DNA of 64,000 nt from Micrococcaceae bacterium Sec5.8 (GTDB taxonomy: Bacteria; Actinomycetota; Actinomycetes; Actinomycetales; Micrococcaceae), in NCBI GenBank assembly GCA_039636775.1, contig CP143429.1, positions 62,001 through 126,000 of the forward strand, in the 5' to 3' direction. The translations under genes and the position numbers were made by a program. The notes below the pieces were generated by a model. The model was not told the DNA's origin. It saw only the letters and a list, made by a program, of their open reading frames with translations, and did no database searches. Shown one piece after another: positions 40,840 to 49,784 of this stretch; position 1 is the stretch's first letter, and each line of letters opens with the position of its first letter.

Positions 40840-41952
40840 CTACCCGGCGTCGAACATGATGACCTGGCGGACCGCCTTCCCGTCGGCCAGCTGGTCCATG
40901 GCCTGGTTGATATCCGTCAGCGGGATGCGTGCCGAGATCAGCTCCTCGACGGGCAGTTTGCCCTCCCGCCAGAGCTGCGCGTACTTCGGAATGTCCCGGG
41001 CCGGCACGGCAGAACCGAGGTAGCTGCCCACGATGGTCCTGGCCTCGGCGGTGACGGTCAGCGGCGAGATCTGGGCCCGGGCGTCCGGGTGCGGCAGGCC
41101 GGCGGTGATCGTGGTTCCACCCACCGCGGTGGCGGCGAACGCGGTTTCGAAGGCCCGAGGGTTTCCGGCGCACTCGATCACATACCGGGCTTTGACGCCG
41201 TCCGCCAAAACCTGCTGCGGAGTGTAAGTCTCGTGGGCGCCCAGGCGGCGGGCATGCTCGAGTTTCTGCTCGAGCGTGTCCACGGCGACAATCCGCGAGA
41301 CCCCCTGGGAGACGGCTGTGATCAGTGCGGCCATCCCCACACCGCCGAGCCCCACGATCATTACGCTGTCCTGGGGCCGGGGCCGGGCCGCGTTGAGGAC
41401 GGCGCCGCCTCCGGTCAGGACGGCGCAGCCGAGGACGGCGGCGATGTCCGCCGGGATGTCATCACCCACCGGCACCGCAGAGGCGCGGTCCACGACGGCG
41501 TGGGTGGCGAAGCCCGAAACCCCCAGGTGGTGGTAGATGTTTGCGCCGCCGCGGCTCAGCCGCATCGACCCGTGCAGGAGTGTGCCTGCACCGTTGCTCT
41601 TGGAGCCCGCGGTGCAGGGGAGCCGGCCGTCTTCGGCGCAGTTTTCGCACTCTTCGCAGCGGGGCAGAAACGACATCACCACGCGCTGGCCCGGTACCAG
41701 GTCCGTGACCTCCGGGCCCACCTCGACGACGCGTCCGGCAGCCTCATGGCCCAGCAGCATGGGCACCGGACGCACCCGATTGCCGTCCACAACGCTCAAG
41801 TCCGAGTGGCAGATGCCGGCGGCTTCGATCTTCACCAGGATTTCGGTGGGTCCGGGACCGGCCAACTCCAACTCGGAGATGGTGATGGGCCTGGAGTCCG
41901 CGAACGGGCGCGGGCGGCCGATTTCCTCAAGTACTGCTCCGGTGATCTTCAT
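40840..41952 (-). CDS. Zinc-dependent alcohol dehydrogenase (medium-chain, class III-like)
   Basis: 370 residues. Catalytic zinc ligands are Cys48 (AAGICHSDL) and His69-Glu70 (LGHEAAGRVVEVG). The structural zinc loop is Cys99, Cys102, Cys105 and Cys113 (CEECENCAEDGRLPC). The NAD site is MIVGLGGVGMAALI with Asp in VAVDTLEQK. The layout is like actinobacterial class III-type dehydrogenases, including mycothiol- or NDMA-dependent forms; the substrate is unknown. GAGAGGA precedes the ATG. Confidence 0.88.
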   Translation of the reverse strand: MKITGAVLEEIGRPRPFADSRPITISELELAGPGPTEILVKIEAAGICHSDLSVVDGNRVRPVPMLLGHEAAGRVVEVGPEVTDLVPGQRVVMSFLPRCEECENCAEDGRLPCTAGSKSNGAGTLLHGSMRLSRGGANIYHHLGVSGFATHAVVDRASAVPVGDDIPADIAAVLGCAVLTGGGAVLNAARPRPQDSVMIVGLGGVGMAALITAVSQGVSRIVAVDTLEQKLEHARRLGAHETYTPQQVLADGVKARYVIECAGNPRAFETAFAATAVGGTTITAGLPHPDARAQISPLTVTAEARTIVGSYLGSAVPARDIPKYAQLWREGKLPVEELISARIPLTDINQAMDQLADGKAVRQVIMFDAG

Positions 41953-42074
41953 CGATTCCTCTCGTAGGGGAAGTTTCCCGTCCGGGAAGTTCCGGACTGG
42001 ACATGTCCTGACCTGCTCAGCTAAACCGTAGCGGCCCAGGCCCGCGGATTCACCCGCTGACCGTGCGGCGGGGG

Positions 42075-43514
42075 TTAGAAACCCAGCTGCGTGGCCAGTT
42101 GCAGCAGCAACGCCTCGGAACCCATCGGCCCGATCAGCTGCACACCCATCGGCAGTCCGGCACCCCTTGCCCCGCCAGTCCAGTGCACCGGGATGCTGAT
42201 TGCCGGCAGTCCACAAACGTTCACCAGAGACGACCACGGTGCGTACTCGCACTGCTTGCGGTAGTCGCCGTCGGCGTCCCCGGCCCACTCGGCCGCCGGC
42301 CAGTACCCGATCCCGTGAGCCGTTCCGGTAAACCAGCCCACCGGGCGGGGTGTCTGGGCCAGCGCAGGCATAAGCATCAGATCCCAGGCAGCGTACTGGG
42401 CGATGGTGTCGTGCTGGAACTGGCGCAGGAAGCTCAGCGCTTCGGCCCGCGCCGCGGGTCCGCGTTGCTGGGCCCGGCGCCGGAAGGTGCGGGTCAGCGG
42501 GGTCAGGAGCGCCTCACGCTGTGGCGCGATCCGGGCATCGCCGACGGCGGCGGTCCACGCCGTCGTAAACGCGGCCGGGTACCGGTTGTCGTAGTGAATG
42601 ACGGCGTCCGCGGTCTCGTGGCCGGCCGCTTCGAGCAGGCGGATGCCCTCGGCGAGGGCGTCGAGTGCCTCGGGCTCCGGGGTGAACGGGAAGATCCTTT
42701 GCCAGGGGCTCGCCAGGGTGACGCCGATCCGGAGTTTGGCCGGCTGCTGCGCGGCCAGGGCTAGGTAGCTGGCCGCGGGGGCAGCGGAACCACGGGGCGG
42801 AGCAGGGACCAGCGCATCGAGGAGCAGGGCGGCGTCCGCCGCGGATCGCGCGAGCGGCCCGGACACCACCAGACCGGCCGGGTCGCCGGTGCTTTCACCG
42901 GCGGGGACGAGGCCGCGTCCCGGCTTGAGGCCCACCAGTCCGCAGGCGGCGGCCGGAATGCGGACCGAACCGCCACCGTCGGAGCCGGGCGCGAAGGGAA
43001 TCAGCCCGGCGGCCACCGCAGCGGCGCTTCCGCCGGTGGACCCGCCCGAGCTGCGGCTGAGGGCATACGGGTTCCGCGACGGCGGCGCAATCCGGTTCTC
43101 GCTGTACGCCGTGAGCCCGAACTCCGGCACCTGGGTCTTCCCCAGCGAGACCACGCCGGCCTGCCTGAGCCTGGCGACGATCGCGCTGTCGGTCAGCGCC
43201 GGCTTGTGGTCCAGGGCGGCGCTGCCGTGCGAGGTCACGACGCCGGCGACGTCCGTAAGGTCTTTGAAGGCCAGCGGCATTCCATGCAGCAGCGCCGGTT
43301 CGCTTCCCTCGCGGGCGGCCCGGACGTGGGCTTCGTCCGCAGCCGCCGCGGCCAGCAGGGCCTGCTCCGCGGTGACCGTAATGAATGCGCCAAGATGCGG
43401 GTTTTCCGCCGCAATCCGGTCCAGATAGTGCGCAGTCACCTGCCGGGAGGAGAGCTCACCCCTGCGCAGGGCGTTCCGGAGTTCCACGGCCGGAAGTTCA
43501 TGGATTTCAGGCAC
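42075..43514 (-). CDS. Amidase (amidase signature family)
   Basis: 479 residues. The Ser-cisSer-Lys triad is visible: Lys in MPLAFKDLTDVAG, the Gly/Ser-rich signature SRSSGGSTGGSAAAVAAGL and GSDGGGSVRIPAAACGLVGLKP with the acyl-enzyme Ser. It hydrolyses amides to acids and ammonia; the family also covers 6-aminohexanoate-cyclic-dimer hydrolase and GatA, but no gatB/C is near. The GTG start has only weak upstream GGGG. Transcribed divergently from the rhodanese-pheA pair. Confidence 0.9.
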   Translation of the reverse strand: MPEIHELPAVELRNALRRGELSSRQVTAHYLDRIAAENPHLGAFITVTAEQALLAAAAADEAHVRAAREGSEPALLHGMPLAFKDLTDVAGVVTSHGSAALDHKPALTDSAIVARLRQAGVVSLGKTQVPEFGLTAYSENRIAPPSRNPYALSRSSGGSTGGSAAAVAAGLIPFAPGSDGGGSVRIPAAACGLVGLKPGRGLVPAGESTGDPAGLVVSGPLARSAADAALLLDALVPAPPRGSAAPAASYLALAAQQPAKLRIGVTLASPWQRIFPFTPEPEALDALAEGIRLLEAAGHETADAVIHYDNRYPAAFTTAWTAAVGDARIAPQREALLTPLTRTFRRRAQQRGPAARAEALSFLRQFQHDTIAQYAAWDLMLMPALAQTPRPVGWFTGTAHGIGYWPAAEWAGDADGDYRKQCEYAPWSSLVNVCGLPAISIPVHWTGGARGAGLPMGVQLIGPMGSEALLLQLATQLGF

Positions 43515-43719
43515 GGCGCCGCGGCCCCGGCTGTTCCCCGGCGGAACATTTCCGGTGGTGGCGCGGGCGGATGGGGGCTGCCGGGATGGTAAGCCGATCA
43601 GTAGCCGGGGGTCTCCTGTGCACCATCCCCACAGCGTAACCTGCTGCCGGCCGAGGGTTCGGCACCGGCGGCTGGCGATACGCTAAGGGCAGAGCCAAAC
43701 ATTCCATGGAAGGACGACC

Positions 43720-44046
43720 ATGAGCGACTTCGACACCGTGACCGTTTCCGACATCCCTGACGGGGCCAAAATCCTCGACGTCCGCGAAGAGTACGAGTGG
43801 GTGGCGGGGCACGCCGCCGGAGCCCTGCATATCCCGTTGGACCAGCTTCCTGCCCGGATCGAGGATTTGGATCCCGACGAGGATCTCTTCGTTGTGTGCC
43901 GCACCGGCGGCCGCTCCTTCCGTGCTGCCCAGTGGCTCTGCGGACAGGGGTATTCCGCCCTGAATGTGGCCGGTGGGATGGACCAGTGGCTGGAAGCCGG
44001 AATGCCGCTGGTGTCCGACAGCGGACTCAAGCCCGTCATCCTGTAG
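43720..44046 (+). CDS. Single-domain rhodanese (second copy)
   Basis: 108 residues. AKILDVREEYEWVAGHAAGA and the active loop VVCRTGGRSFRAAQWL with Cys60; the RTGGRS loop differs from the AAGGRSS of the other rhodanese. GAAGGACGA precedes the ATG. It lies 18 bases before pheA, so both may be transcribed together, though no functional link is known. Its promoter lacks the CsoR/CstR-type palindrome seen upstream of the other copy. Confidence 0.9.
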   Translation: MSDFDTVTVSDIPDGAKILDVREEYEWVAGHAAGALHIPLDQLPARIEDLDPDEDLFVVCRTGGRSFRAAQWLCGQGYSALNVAGGMDQWLEAGMPLVSDSGLKPVIL

Positions 44047-44064
44047 TCAAAGAAAGAAGCGCCG

Positions 44065-45045
44065 ATGCCCGCCTCACCCCTCACCTACACCTTCCTCGGA
44101 CCTGCGGGCACCTTCACCGAGGCGGCCCTGATGCAGGTGCCAGACGCGGCGGAGGCCACCCGCGTGCCGGCGTCGAACGTCAACGCGGCGCTGGACAAGG
44201 TCCGGAACGGTTCCGCCGACGCAGCCATGGTGCCCATCGAGAACTCCGTGGAGGGCGGCGTCACCGCCACCCTCGATGCCATAGCCACAGGACAGGAACT
44301 GCGGATCCTGCGCGAGGCCTTGGTGCCGATCAGCTTTGTGCTGGTGGCCCGGGCCGGCATCCGGATCAAGGACATCCGGCGGATTTCCACCCACGGCCAC
44401 GCCTGGGCGCAGTGCAGGCTCTGGGCCGAAAATAACATTCCCGATGCGGAATACGTCCCGGGGTCTTCCACTGCGGCCGCGGCCATGGGGCTGCTGGAGG
44501 ATGGCGTCCACTACGACGCCGCCATCTGCGCTCCGATCGTGGCCGCCGAGCAGCCGGGCCTGACCGTGCTGGCGGCAGACATTGGCGATAACCCGGGGGC
44601 AGTCACCCGCTTTGTGCTGGTCGGACGGCCCGGTCAACTGCCGGAGCCAACGGGCGCGGACAAGACCACGGTGGTGGTGCCCCTGCCGGAGGACCGCCCG
44701 GGCGCGCTGATGGAAATCCTCGACCAGTTCGCCACCCGGGGAGTGAACCTCAGCCGGATTGAGTCCCGGCCCACCGGCCAGTACCTGGGTCATTACTTCT
44801 TCAGCATCGACGCGGACGGCCACGTCGCGGACGCACGGATGGCGGATGCCCTGGCAGGTCTGCACCGGATCAGCCCGGCCACCCGCTTCCTGGGTTCGTA
44901 CGGCCGCGCCGACGGACACCGGACGGTCGTGGAGCCGCACACCTCTGACCAGGCGTTCCGGGCCGCGCATGCCTGGGTCAAAGACATACTGTCCGGAGCA
45001 TCTGTGGTCCCGGAATATATGACGAAAGCTTCGCCCACAGCGTAG
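44065..45045 (+). CDS. pheA: Prephenate dehydratase
   Basis: 326 residues. The catalytic domain (about 1-185) has YTFLGPAGTFTEAALM, AAMVPIENSVEGGVTATLD and an NPGAVTRFVLVGR segment carrying the TRF motif at the active site. The regulatory ACT domain (about 200-275) has VVVPLPEDRPGALMEIL, GVNLSRIESRPTGQYLGHY (ESRP binds phenylalanine). It turns prephenate into phenylpyruvate; no chorismate mutase is fused, as usual in Actinobacteria. Feedback inhibition by Phe is expected from the intact GALM and ESRP motifs. Confidence 0.96.
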   Translation: MPASPLTYTFLGPAGTFTEAALMQVPDAAEATRVPASNVNAALDKVRNGSADAAMVPIENSVEGGVTATLDAIATGQELRILREALVPISFVLVARAGIRIKDIRRISTHGHAWAQCRLWAENNIPDAEYVPGSSTAAAAMGLLEDGVHYDAAICAPIVAAEQPGLTVLAADIGDNPGAVTRFVLVGRPGQLPEPTGADKTTVVVPLPEDRPGALMEILDQFATRGVNLSRIESRPTGQYLGHYFFSIDADGHVADARMADALAGLHRISPATRFLGSYGRADGHRTVVEPHTSDQAFRAAHAWVKDILSGASVVPEYMTKASPTA

Positions 45046-45144
45046 ACAAAAGCCCCACGGCGCGCTTCCGCCCTCCTGAAACTGTGCGTATGCTTGCCTG
45101 ATCCATATTGGGGAAGTCCTCAACCGAGGGAGCAGGAGCAGGTC

Positions 45145-45366
45145 ATGGCAGATACCAGCCTAGAAAATGACGGCCAGGGAATGATCGTCAATCCCAAGCC
45201 GACCGCTGACAATCAGGACTGGGACGGGGACGACGCCGACCGTGCAGACCGGCTGCGCTTCGAAGAGGAGCAGGCAATGATCCGCGAGCAGTCCGAAGCG
45301 CGCGCTGCCAAAGCCGCAGCCGAAGCAAAAAAGGCTGCCGACGCGAAGAACGAGGCCAGCGCCTAA
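45145..45366 (+). CDS. Small charged Ala/Lys-rich protein of unknown function (73 aa)
   Basis: 73 residues. An acidic N-terminal half (DNQDWDGDDADRADRL) is followed by a predicted long helix or coiled coil (RFEEEQAMIREQSEAR, then [17 protein letters not shown]). No membrane segment. AGGAG stands seven bases before the ATG. Its last four bases overlap the stop of the convergent diacylglycerol kinase-like gene. No family recognised. Confidence 0.6.
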   Translation: MADTSLENDGQGMIVNPKPTADNQDWDGDDADRADRLRFEEEQAMIREQSEARAAKAAAEAKKAADAKNEASA

Positions 45367-46427
45367 ACCGACTCGCTGCCGTCCCTCACCCGGACGAGCA
45401 GCGAGCCGGGGGCCACCTGGACGGTGACTTTCGTCGCGGCGCCGGTGGGATCGCCGTCCACCTGTGTCGCCATTGGTTCCGCGCAGCGGATGGTGATCTG
45501 ACCCGAGCGGTAATACGTCATCACCGGCAGGTTCCGCTTGTGCTTAAGGACAATTTTCCAGTACATCGCCAGCCAGCCAATCGCGCTGCGCGGGCTCATG
45601 ACCACAACGTCGAGCATTCCGTCGTCGATCATGGCTTGAGGTATGAAGTCGATCCCGCCGGGGATCAGGCCGCAGTTGGCGAACAGCACGCTGCGGATCT
45701 TCCGGCTCTGTTGCGGCTGGCCGTCCAGCGAGATGGACACCTTCTTGCGGCGGCCGGGAAGATGGCGCACACCGGCCTCGGTGTAAGCCAGCCAGCCCAC
45801 CGCTCTTTTGAGTCCGTCGCTGGTGTCCCCCACCACCTCTGCGTCCATCCCAATGCCGGCAATGACCAGGAACGTGTGTTCCGCTGAGGTGCCGGTGCGC
45901 GAATTCTCCACCCGCATCCGGGCCGTGTCGATGAATCGCTGGTGCCCGAACAACGCGGTCTCGATATTTGCGTGCAGGTCACCCACCGCCAGATGGATAT
46001 TGCGGGCCAGCAGGTTTCCGGTGCCGAGCGGTATCAGGCCCATGGCGGTGTCCGTGCCGGCAAGGATGTCAGCTACGACCCTGACGGTGCCGTCACCGCC
46101 GCCCACGAGGACGACGTCGGCACCGTACTCCACCGCTGCCCTCGCCTGCGAGAACCCGGGGTCCTCAGCGGTGGTGTCAAAAAACCGCGGCGGCATCCAA
46201 CCGGCAGCTGCGCAGGCATCCTCAATCAGGCCGCGGGCCTCGACCGAGCGGGACTTGATCGGATTCATCACCACGGCCACTTTCTGCTGGCCGAGGCCCG
46301 GGCTGTGGGTTTCCTCCCACACGGCGCTGCGGGTGTGCCGGGCTTTGAGCTTGCGCACTCCCCACCAACTGGAGAGGGCAAAGGCCAGGACTCCAGCGAT
46401 AACGAGATAGAGCAGCCAGTCGCGCAT
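45363..46427 (-). CDS. Diacylglycerol/lipid kinase family protein (DagK/YegS-like)
   Basis: 354 residues. An N-terminal membrane anchor ([20 protein letters not shown]) precedes the DAGK catalytic domain with [18 protein letters not shown], the ATP-binding [15 protein letters not shown] and [14 protein letters not shown]. The second domain has [10 protein letters not shown] and [11 protein letters not shown]. It transfers phosphate from ATP to diacylglycerol or a related lipid. Anchoring by one N-terminal helix is common in actinobacterial members. GGGAG precedes the ATG; divergent from serS. Confidence 0.9.
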   Translation of the reverse strand: MRDWLLYLVIAGVLAFALSSWWGVRKLKARHTRSAVWEETHSPGLGQQKVAVVMNPIKSRSVEARGLIEDACAAAGWMPPRFFDTTAEDPGFSQARAAVEYGADVVLVGGGDGTVRVVADILAGTDTAMGLIPLGTGNLLARNIHLAVGDLHANIETALFGHQRFIDTARMRVENSRTGTSAEHTFLVIAGIGMDAEVVGDTSDGLKRAVGWLAYTEAGVRHLPGRRKKVSISLDGQPQQSRKIRSVLFANCGLIPGGIDFIPQAMIDDGMLDVVVMSPRSAIGWLAMYWKIVLKHKRNLPVMTYYRSGQITIRCAEPMATQVDGDPTGAATKVTVQVAPGSLLVRVRDGSESV

Positions 46428-46493
46428 GGTGCTCCCACACTATCCCGCCGCTGGCCATGGGCCTGTTTGCCCGGCAACGGCGGCCGGATTGGA

Positions 46494-46499
46494 TACTCT
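46494..46499 (+). promoter_or_regulatory. Leaderless -10 box of serS
   Basis: TACTCT, six bases (TGTCAG), GTG at 46506. It decides the start: no Shine-Dalgarno lies before this GTG, yet the family N-terminus [15 protein letters not shown] begins exactly there. Confidence 0.55.
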
Positions 46500-46505
46500 T
46501 GTCAG

Positions 46506-47786
46506 GTGATCGATGTAAAAGACCTCAGCGAAAATCCGGATAAGTTCCGGGCCAGCCAGCGCGCCCGCGGTGCCGACGAATCCGTGGTGGACGCGATCAT
46601 CTCCGCGGATTCATCCCGGCGTGCCGCCCTCATCCGCTTTGAAAACCTCAGGGCCGAGCAGAATGTCTTCGGCAAGAAGGTGGCGCAGGCCAAAGGCGAG
46701 GAGAAACAAGCCCTGCTGGCGGAGGTCAAGGTCCTGGCCGGCGAGGTCAAGGCCGCGTCCGCGGAGGCAGACACTGCACAGGCCGCCCACGAGGAACTCC
46801 TGCGCGGGATCCCCAACCTCATCGAGGACGGTGTGCCCGCAGGCGGCGAGGATGACTACATCGTGGTCAAAACCGTTGGCACCCCCAGGGAATTCCCGGA
46901 TTTCGAGCCCAAAGACCACCTGGAAATCGGTGAGCTGATCGGCGCCATCGACATGGAACGCGGCGCCAAGGTTTCCGGTTCGCGGTTCTACTTCCTGCGC
47001 GGCGCCGGCGCCCGGCTGGAAATGGCGTTGCTGCAGATGGCCATGGAGCAGGCGATCGATGCCGGCTTCGTGCCGATGATCACCCCCACCCTGGTCCGGC
47101 CGGAAACCATGCAGGGCACCGGGTTCGACGTCAAGCATGACGCTGAAATCTACCGGCTCGCCGAGGACGACCTGTACCTTGTGGGCACCTCCGAGGTGGC
47201 GCTGGCCGGCTACCACGCGGACGAAATCCTGGACCTCTCCGGCGGCCCCATCCGCTACGCCGGTCAGAGCTCCTGCTACCGCCGGGAGGCCGGCTCGCAC
47301 GGTAAGGACACCCGCGGGATCATCCGCGTACATCAGTTCAACAAGGTGGAGATGTTTATCTACACCACCCTCGAGGAGGCGGCCGCCGAGCACGCCCGGC
47401 TTTTGGCCTGGGAAGAGGAGATGCTCGCCAAGTGCGAACTGCCCTACCGGGTGATTGATACCGCTGCCGGAGACCTGGGAACCTCCGCAGCCCGCAAGTT
47501 CGACTGCGAGGCCTGGGTTCCGACGCAGGGCGCCTACCGTGAGCTGACCTCGACCTCCAACTGCACGAGCTTCCAGGCCCGCCGGCTGAACATCCGTGAA
47601 CGTGTGCTGAACGGGGACGGGGCATCGAAGGGCACCCGCGCCGTCGCCACGCTTAACGGCACCCTGGCCACCACCCGTTGGATCGTGGCCATTCTGGAGC
47701 ACCACCAGAACCCGGACGGCTCCGTCAACATTCCGCAGGCGCTGCAGAAATACCTTGGCGGGATGACGGTCTTTCCCGTCATCTGA
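46506..47786 (+). CDS. serS: Seryl-tRNA synthetase
   Basis: 426 residues. The N-terminal coiled-coil tRNA-binding arm (about 30-110) is clear: [20 protein letters not shown] and [13 protein letters not shown]. The class II core shows motif 1 in [11 protein letters not shown], motif 2 in [20 protein letters not shown] and motif 3 in [18 protein letters not shown], plus [16 protein letters not shown] for serine recognition. It charges tRNA-Ser. The GTG start matches family length and the leaderless promoter. Upstream in-frame extension through the DAGK gene is rejected. Confidence 0.97.
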   Translation: MIDVKDLSENPDKFRASQRARGADESVVDAIISADSSRRAALIRFENLRAEQNVFGKKVAQAKGEEKQALLAEVKVLAGEVKAASAEADTAQAAHEELLRGIPNLIEDGVPAGGEDDYIVVKTVGTPREFPDFEPKDHLEIGELIGAIDMERGAKVSGSRFYFLRGAGARLEMALLQMAMEQAIDAGFVPMITPTLVRPETMQGTGFDVKHDAEIYRLAEDDLYLVGTSEVALAGYHADEILDLSGGPIRYAGQSSCYRREAGSHGKDTRGIIRVHQFNKVEMFIYTTLEEAAAEHARLLAWEEEMLAKCELPYRVIDTAAGDLGTSAARKFDCEAWVPTQGAYRELTSTSNCTSFQARRLNIRERVLNGDGASKGTRAVATLNGTLATTRWIVAILEHHQNPDGSVNIPQALQKYLGGMTVFPVI

Positions 47787-47872
47787 GCCGTCAACAGCTG
47801 TTCACCCCGGATTCACCGTGCGCTGTGGCCTGCGTCCTAGCGGCGGCCGGGGGTGTCTGCTCTACTTAATGG

Positions 47873-48745
47873 ATGACAACATTGACTGAAACCTCAGTCG
47901 CCGGCAACGATGACCGGCGAGAGAACACCCGGAACAACACGAACACCGCAGCCCAGAAGCTGATGGTTGCGCTCGACGTCGACGGCACCCTGGTGGACCA
48001 TGACGGCCACATGTCCGTTCCCGTCCGGGAAGCCGCCCAGGACGTCGTGGCAGCGGGACACCATGTCACCATCGCGACCGGCCGGTCGCTGAACGCGACC
48101 CTGCCCATCATTGAGCACATCGGCATCGAAAACGGTTACGCCGTCTGCTCCAACGGCGGAGTCACCCTGCGGCTGGATCCCAGCCTGCCCGACGGCTACG
48201 AAATTGTGCACAAGGCGACCTTCGATCCGGGCCCCGCGCTGCGGGCATTGCGCAAGCGGCTGCCCTCGGCCAAATACGCGCTGGAAGACGCGGACGGAAA
48301 CTTTCTCTCCACCGAACGTTTCCAGGACGCCAGTTTCGGTGTCGAGGCCATCGGCGTCGACTTCCAGACCATGCTCGAAGCCACGGCCGTGCGCGTTGTG
48401 GTCTTCAGTTCCGAGAACACCCCCGAGGAGTTCAACACCGCCATCCGCCATATCGGCCTGGCCGGTGTGACGTATTCGGTGGGGTGGACGGCATGGCTGG
48501 ACATCGCCGCCGCAGGGGTGACCAAAGCGAGTGCACTTGAGCACCTCCGGGCCCGGCTGAGCATTGAGGCGCACCGCACGGTGGCCGTCGGCGACGGCCG
48601 CAACGACATTGAGATGCTGACCTGGGCCGCCCGCGGCGTCGCCATGGGCCAGGCGCCGCAGGAAGTCATCGCCGCCGCGGACGAGGTCACCCACTCCGTT
48701 TTCGACGACGGCGCCGCCCACGTGCTGCGGAGTCTGCTGCTTTAG
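47873..48745 (+). CDS. Cof-type HAD-superfamily phosphatase (second copy)
   Basis: 290 residues. Motif I is MVALDVDGTLVDHDG (Asp35, Asp37), motif II TIATGRSLNA, a C2 cap between about 90 and 210, a Lys in GVTKASALEHL (motif III) and VGDGRNDIEML (motif IV). The N-terminal 30 residues are polar (DDRRENTRNNTNTAAQK) and precede the fold. A sugar-phosphate or cofactor phosphatase of unknown target. Distinct in sequence from the HAD protein at 25542-26360. Confidence 0.9.
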   Translation: MTTLTETSVAGNDDRRENTRNNTNTAAQKLMVALDVDGTLVDHDGHMSVPVREAAQDVVAAGHHVTIATGRSLNATLPIIEHIGIENGYAVCSNGGVTLRLDPSLPDGYEIVHKATFDPGPALRALRKRLPSAKYALEDADGNFLSTERFQDASFGVEAIGVDFQTMLEATAVRVVVFSSENTPEEFNTAIRHIGLAGVTYSVGWTAWLDIAAAGVTKASALEHLRARLSIEAHRTVAVGDGRNDIEMLTWAARGVAMGQAPQEVIAAADEVTHSVFDDGAAHVLRSLLL

Positions 48746-48775
48746 CCGCCGGGCCGTCAACGGCCGGGCGTCCTG

Positions 48776-49375
48776 TCAGCGCACCTCGAGGATCAGGCCT
48801 AAAAGCCGGGCCGCGGCGGGCCGCGCCGCGTGTTCCTCGTTCCACTGCGCCCGGGCCACGGCCTTGCTGACCGCCTGGGTGGTGATTCCGAGTTCTTCGG
48901 CGACGGTTTTCTGCTGTCCGCGGACGCCGGGGGTCAGCAGGTCCAGGACCCGCCATTCCGCCGGGCTCCGGTCGTGCACAATGTGCCCCAGCAGGCGCAG
49001 CACGGCCTCGGCCTCCGCTGCCAGCTCGGCCAGCGGGCCCTCCACCGCCACCGGAATGCGGTCCTTGCCGTTGCGGAGCCGGTCGACGGCGCGGCGGGCA
49101 TAGATCAGTCCGTGGCCGGAGGCGTCTTTGATCTGGTTCGGCAGGGGCTCGTTGACAGGCCCGACGCCGATGCCGACGTACCAGCTGCCGGTCCGAAGGG
49201 CAATCATCGCCGCTTCGACAGCCTGGCGTGGGCAGTCCACGATGCCCTGGACCTCGTCCTCCACGGAGCGGTCAAAATCGAGGCGCGCCGGAATGTGCCG
49301 CAGGTCCTTGAGGAGCTGCGGCACGCAGTCGCCGTCGCGCCGGCTGTCGGTTTGGTTGATGGTCAGCGTGAACAT
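48776..49375 (-). CDS. SatD-like protein with C-terminal helix-turn-helix
   Basis: 199 residues. The N-terminal half resembles the SatD / cyclase-homology fold: TINQTDSRRDGDCVPQLL, RSVEDEVQGIVDCPRQAVEA, WYVGIGVGPVNEPLP and DASGHGLIYARRAVDRLRN. The C-terminal part has a helix-turn-helix, GQQKTVAEELGITTQAVSKA. This points to a nucleotide-cyclase-derived ligand domain tied to a DNA-binding domain, so a small-molecule-responsive regulator is plausible. Target and ligand are unknown. Divergent from the phosphoketolase gene, with the 409-base region between them. Confidence 0.65.
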   Translation of the reverse strand: MFTLTINQTDSRRDGDCVPQLLKDLRHIPARLDFDRSVEDEVQGIVDCPRQAVEAAMIALRTGSWYVGIGVGPVNEPLPNQIKDASGHGLIYARRAVDRLRNGKDRIPVAVEGPLAELAAEAEAVLRLLGHIVHDRSPAEWRVLDLLTPGVRGQQKTVAEELGITTQAVSKAVARAQWNEEHAARPAAARLLGLILEVR

Positions 49376-49784
49376 TCTGAATCCACACTACCCGTTGGTA
49401 GATGAGGGGCAAATGTCCCAGTTCCGCCGCATTCCCTGGCTGGCAGGGCTGCGGCCGGGCCGCCGCGAGCCTTGGATCCGGCAGGGCCGCGGCGCCTCCC
49501 GCCACCCCGGAAGGGCGATCACCGGAGGACCACAAACCGCACCGCCGCCAACGCTCCGGTGAAGACCCCTTGTGCTGTCCGGGAGGGCGAAGGACAGCGG
49601 GCCGAGGGCGGGATTCCGGACGAGGGAGTTCAACACTCCCATGAGGGCTCCGGCCACCGCGATAACCCCCAGAGCAGCCAGGCTTCGGCCCAGAAGTGCC
49701 TCCCCCGGGGTTGCCCTAACTGCCGGGAGATGTTGCGATGGAGGCTGTGCCACCGACGGCGGCCCGACGGAAACGAGAACTGCG
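49376..49784. other. Intergenic region without a confident gene
   Basis: A 136-codon open frame on the minus strand (49388-49798) has one hydrophobic stretch ([20 protein letters not shown]), then Arg/Pro-rich sequence of no known family, and it overlaps the phosphoketolase start. I read it as spurious or a decayed small membrane protein. No tRNA, palindrome or repeat stands out. The promoters of the two divergent flanking genes must lie here. Confidence 0.5.
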
